8,516 bases of DNA from JAFGSZ01 sp964492185 (lineage in GTDB: Bacteria; Bacteroidota; Bacteroidia; Bacteroidales; UBA10428): NCBI GenBank assembly GCA_964492185.1, contig CAZBJH010000135.1, forward strand, positions 1-8,516. Direction: 5' to 3'. This document shows, one piece after another, positions 7,016 to 8,516 of this stretch. Every line of letters starts with the position of its first letter. Position 1 is the first letter of the stretch. The position numbers were made by a program, and so were the translations under genes. The notes under the pieces were generated by a model. That model did no database searches, was not told where the DNA came from, and saw only the letters and a program-made list of their open reading frames with translations.

Positions 7016-7086
7016 CTTGCGTATGCCTCCCGTATTTATAATTCATTTTAATGAAACTTTCACCCGGCGAAACCAATACTACACTC
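7010..7086 (-). repeat. 77-bp dispersed repeat, copy 1 (upstream of galK)
   Basis: Aligns without gaps to 8341-8417 in the same orientation, 57 of 77 bases identical by hand count. The strongest block is 7041-7070, with 26 of 30 identical. It contains TTCAT (7042-7046), a 4-base loop and ATGAA (7051-7055), then CCCGGCGAA (7063-7071). The arms of the hairpin are identical in both copies while the loop differs, which suggests constraint on structure or on a binding site. It lies between the EamA gene and the galK promoter, about 110-190 bases before the galK start codon. Confidence 0.6.
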
Positions 7087-7110
7087 AATTTATCTGTAGT
7101 AACTTAATTT

Positions 7111-7145
7111 ACCGACCACCGATTACTGAATACCGTTTACCTTTT
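7111..7145. repeat. Degenerate heptamer stretch, ACCG-type
   Basis: Five successive 7-base units start at 7111, 7118, 7125, 7132 and 7139 and begin ACCG, ACCG, ACTG, ACCG and ACCT. The last three bases of each unit vary. It looks like a decayed or diversified tandem heptamer array, separated from the main tract by the double hairpin. Confidence 0.5.
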
Positions 7146-7158
7146 TGACCCACCCCTG

Positions 7159-7191
7159 CCCCTCCAGGAGGGGAATAGCTTTTTCAAAGCT
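7159..7191. repeat. REP-like double hairpin
   Basis: CCCCTCC (7159-7165), a central A, and GGAGGGG (7167-7173) form a near-perfect palindrome able to fold into a 6-bp GC-rich stem with a 3-base loop. Three bases later AGCTTT (7177-7182), TTC, AAAGCT (7186-7191) forms a second perfect 6-bp stem. GC-rich CCCCTCC-type palindromes are, from memory, common between genes in Bacteroidota. On the plus strand a run of five T (7180-7184) follows the first stem, but no plus-strand gene is close enough to use it. Confidence 0.55.
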
Positions 7192-7408
7192 TCTAACTTC
7201 TTCAGCTTTTTATAGTTCGCCTTTCACCTTTCACCTTCTCCCCCTTTCCGGCTTCCGGCTTCCGGCTTTTCTGCTTTGAGCTTTGAGCTCCTTTTGCTTT
7301 CAGCTTTCAACTTATTCTGCCGATTACCACATTTCTTCATTCCCAGCCACCAACATCCAAACACCACACTGTTCACTGTTTACTGTTTACTGCTTTCTTC
7401 CTTCTTCC
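7189..7408. repeat. Seven-base periodic tract of diversified heptamer repeats
   Basis: The sequence can be cut into consecutive 7-base units starting at 7189, with short tandem runs of changing unit sequence, all in one register. Runs are TCACCTT (7224-7237, two copies), CTTCCGG (7252-7265 perfect, preceded by TTTCCGG), GCTTTGA (7273-7286, two), GTTCACT then GTTTACT twice (7371-7391), and TTCTTCC (7395-7408, two). CAGCTTT recurs at 7203 and 7301, exactly 14 units apart, and four successive units from 7343 begin with CCA. Units between runs are degenerate. The tract is pyrimidine-rich on the plus strand and extends into the 3' end of the EamA gene. It does not resemble a CRISPR (units too short, no spacers) or an insertion sequence. 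Confidence 0.75.
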
Positions 7409-8308
7409 GTAAAAAACAGCCAAAACTGCACCGAAAATAACCATAGCAGCACCAATTATGGTCATTACCGTAAAATTCTCTGCAGTGATCCATGTTACTT
7501 CAAATGCTCCGAGAATAGCCATTACAATAAAAGTAATTATCGGGTTCTGCATAATTACCACACTGATCTTATTTGCCTCAAGATATTTCAATGCCAGGGC
7601 CAGTGAACCATATGCAAATAGTGTGTTCAACCCGAGAAAAATCAATAATCCCCAATATAAGGGAGATAATGAGGGGATTTTACCGAAGTTCACGAACGGC
7701 AAATAAAAAAGGGAAGGCAACCCGAATAAAACCAGGTTAAGAGGCATGGGAGACCTCTTACGCACAAGTATTTTCTGTATAATGGAATATCCTGCCCACG
7801 CCATTGCCCCGAAGATCACCCACAGTATGCCCCGGTTATATATACCGGGATCACCTATCAAAACAGCCAGTTGTTCATTATAAAACAGAAAAAAACCTGT
7901 TATAGTTAATAAAAAACCTGTAAGTTGTTTCCATGTTATACTTTCCTTATAAAAAACAAAACCGGAAATGGCAAGTATTACCGGTCCCATCTGAATGAAA
8001 ACCTGGGCTATGCTTGGTGAAGTATAGTTTATACCTGTAATAAAACCCAGATAATTAAGCCCCAGGCATACTCCCCCCAGTATCAGCAACCAGGGTGGTT
8101 TAACAAGAATACTCAACTGCTTCGGATTTGAAAACAAATAATAACCCGCCAAACCAACAAAAGCAATTGCAAACCTGAACCATACCACATCAACAGGTGA
8201 AAGATCAGCTAATGATATTTTCAGGGCTACTGCCAGAAAACCCCATAATAGCGCTGTAAAAGAGGCAAAGATTACCCCTTTGTATTTGGAAAAAAAATGT
8301 AATTGCAT
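7373..8308 (-). CDS. EamA/DMT-family transporter
   Basis: A 311-residue inner-membrane protein with ten predicted helices made of two EamA repeats, roughly residues 12-142 and 160-298. The first repeat begins ASFTALLWGFLAVALKISL and contains RFAIAF (45-50) and a GLNYLGFITGINYTSPSIAQVF helix-loop region; the second carries WAGYSIIQK and a matching late block LEANKISVVIMQNPIITFI. This is the usual arrangement for drug/metabolite transporters, which export amino acids, metabolites or drugs; substrate cannot be predicted. Start at 8308 places a short basic N-terminus (MQLHFFSKYKG) before helix 1. The final residues RRKKAVNSKQ and the stop codon are encoded by heptamer repeats TTCTTCC and GTTTACT, so the natural C-terminus may have been replaced or extended by the repeat. 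The gene stands alone, 472 bp from galK, with copy 2 of the dispersed repeat upstream. Confidence 0.92.
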   Translation of the reverse strand: MQLHFFSKYKGVIFASFTALLWGFLAVALKISLADLSPVDVVWFRFAIAFVGLAGYYLFSNPKQLSILVKPPWLLILGGVCLGLNYLGFITGINYTSPSIAQVFIQMGPVILAISGFVFYKESITWKQLTGFLLTITGFFLFYNEQLAVLIGDPGIYNRGILWVIFGAMAWAGYSIIQKILVRKRSPMPLNLVLFGLPSLFYLPFVNFGKIPSLSPLYWGLLIFLGLNTLFAYGSLALALKYLEANKISVVIMQNPIITFIVMAILGAFEVTWITAENFTVMTIIGAAMVIFGAVLAVFYGRRKKAVNSKQ

Positions 8309-8340
8309 TATACTATAATTGAAATAAACATCAAAACTGT

Positions 8341-8417
8341 ATTATTCATGCATACACATTCCATGATTATCATTCATTTTTATGAACCTTTAGCCCGGCG
8401 AAGCAGATAATACAGAC
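8341..8417 (-). repeat. 77-bp dispersed repeat, copy 2 (upstream of the EamA gene)
   Basis: Ungapped partner of 7010-7086 in the same orientation. It contains TTCAT (8373-8377), loop TTTT, ATGAA (8382-8386), and CCCGGCGAA (8394-8402). In this copy ATGATTATCAT (8363-8373) adds a second palindrome not kept in copy 1. It lies 33-109 bases before the EamA start codon and, if the TATCTTTG at 8424-8417 is the promoter, would form most of the 5' leader RNA. Confidence 0.6.
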
Positions 8418-8424
8418 AAAGATA
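8417..8424 (-). promoter_or_regulatory. Possible -7 element of the EamA gene
   Basis: TATCTTTG on the minus strand fits TAnnTTTG. It lies 109 bases before the ATG at 8308, so the leader would be about 100 nucleotides and contain repeat copy 2. No TTG is seen at the -33 distance. No better match was found nearer the gene. Confidence 0.4.
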
Positions 8425-8486
8425 GAAGAATATATTCAGCTTTTTGTTTCTTATGCCTATACGAGAAGGGGGAAATATATAGTTAG

Positions 8487-8504
8487 TGTCTGTCCATAAT
8501 GTCC
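8487..8504. promoter_or_regulatory. Repeated TGTC(C) words at the right edge
   Basis: TGTC (8487-8490), TGTCC (8491-8495) and TGTCC (8500-8504) lie in tandem, the last two 9 bases apart. They may be half-sites of a regulator belonging to a gene beyond the window. Nothing else can be assigned to the last 90 bases. Confidence 0.2.
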
Positions 8505-8516
8505 GATATCCGCGTT

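Larger units (their letters stand above)
6901..7372. other. Non-coding stretch between galK and the EamA gene
   Basis: No credible gene is present in these 472 bases. In order they hold the galK promoter, an 8-bp inverted repeat, copy 1 of a 77-bp dispersed repeat, a degenerate heptamer stretch, a REP-like double hairpin and most of the 7-base periodic tract. The right half is strongly pyrimidine-rich on the plus strand. No clear hairpin-plus-T-tract terminator for the EamA gene was found in it. Confidence 0.8.

Noticed and set aside
7020..7035. CGTAT direct repeat spaced by 11 bases as a regulator site
   Set aside because: A 5-base repeat in AT-rich DNA is expected by chance, and it is not conserved in copy 2 of the 77-bp repeat.
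7189..7408. CRISPR array
   Set aside because: Units are 7 bases, of changing sequence, with no repeat-spacer alternation and no cas genes nearby.
7283..7606. 107-codon plus-strand frame over the heptamer tract and EamA 3' end
   Set aside because: It is a by-product of the pyrimidine-rich repeats and the antisense of the transporter; its Ser/Cys/Tyr-rich translation fits no protein family.
8385..8516. Minus-strand open frame from the right edge, about 44 codons
   Set aside because: The translation is low-complexity and AT-driven, it runs through the 77-bp repeat, and it has no recognisable motif.

Overview
The window looks like chromosomal DNA from a member of the Bacteroidota (Bacteroidales-like). 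The reasons are the AT-rich base composition, the lack of clear Shine-Dalgarno sequences, several upstream matches to the Bacteroidota -7 promoter element TAnnTTTG, and the gene content (a bacterial GH3-family protein and an SSS symporter with a tiny membrane-protein neighbour). This is inferred from the sequence alone; no marker gene is present to fix the genus.

Layout: bases 1-199 are non-coding, with a long imperfect inverted repeat, a small AAACCTT heptamer cluster and a probable promoter. A PfkB/adenosine-kinase-like sugar or nucleoside kinase (200-1189, +) then runs head-on, with no gap, into a deoxynucleoside kinase (1190-1804, -). All remaining genes are on the minus strand. A GH3-family protein (1908-3431) has its own good promoter. 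Upstream of it, closed by a hairpin-plus-T-tract terminator at 3598-3638, is a three-gene unit read galK (start re-assigned to 6900), then a sodium:solute symporter (3944-5644), then an 81-residue two-helix membrane protein (3661-3906). A 472-bp non-coding stretch (6901-7372) separates this unit from an EamA/DMT-family transporter (7373-8308).

The galK unit reads as a galactose uptake and phosphorylation module: the symporter would import a sugar, GalK would make galactose-1-phosphate, and the small protein may be a symporter accessory. No other Leloir gene (galT, galE, galM) is in the window. The two kinases at the left both fit nucleoside salvage, but they are convergent and not co-transcribed.

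The most unusual material is non-coding. From 7189 to 7408 the sequence can be divided in one continuous 7-base register into a series of short perfect heptamer runs of different sequence (TCACCTT, CTTCCGG, GCTTTGA, GTTTACT, TTCTTCC and others). A degenerate heptamer stretch lies at 7111-7145 and a REP-like double hairpin at 7159-7191. The heptamer tract runs into the transporter gene and encodes its last residues and stop codon. Separately, a 77-bp ungapped repeat (57 of 77 identical by hand count) occurs once upstream of galK and once upstream of the EamA gene in the same orientation, with a conserved TTCAT-N4-ATGAA hairpin. These are the best candidates for something undescribed.
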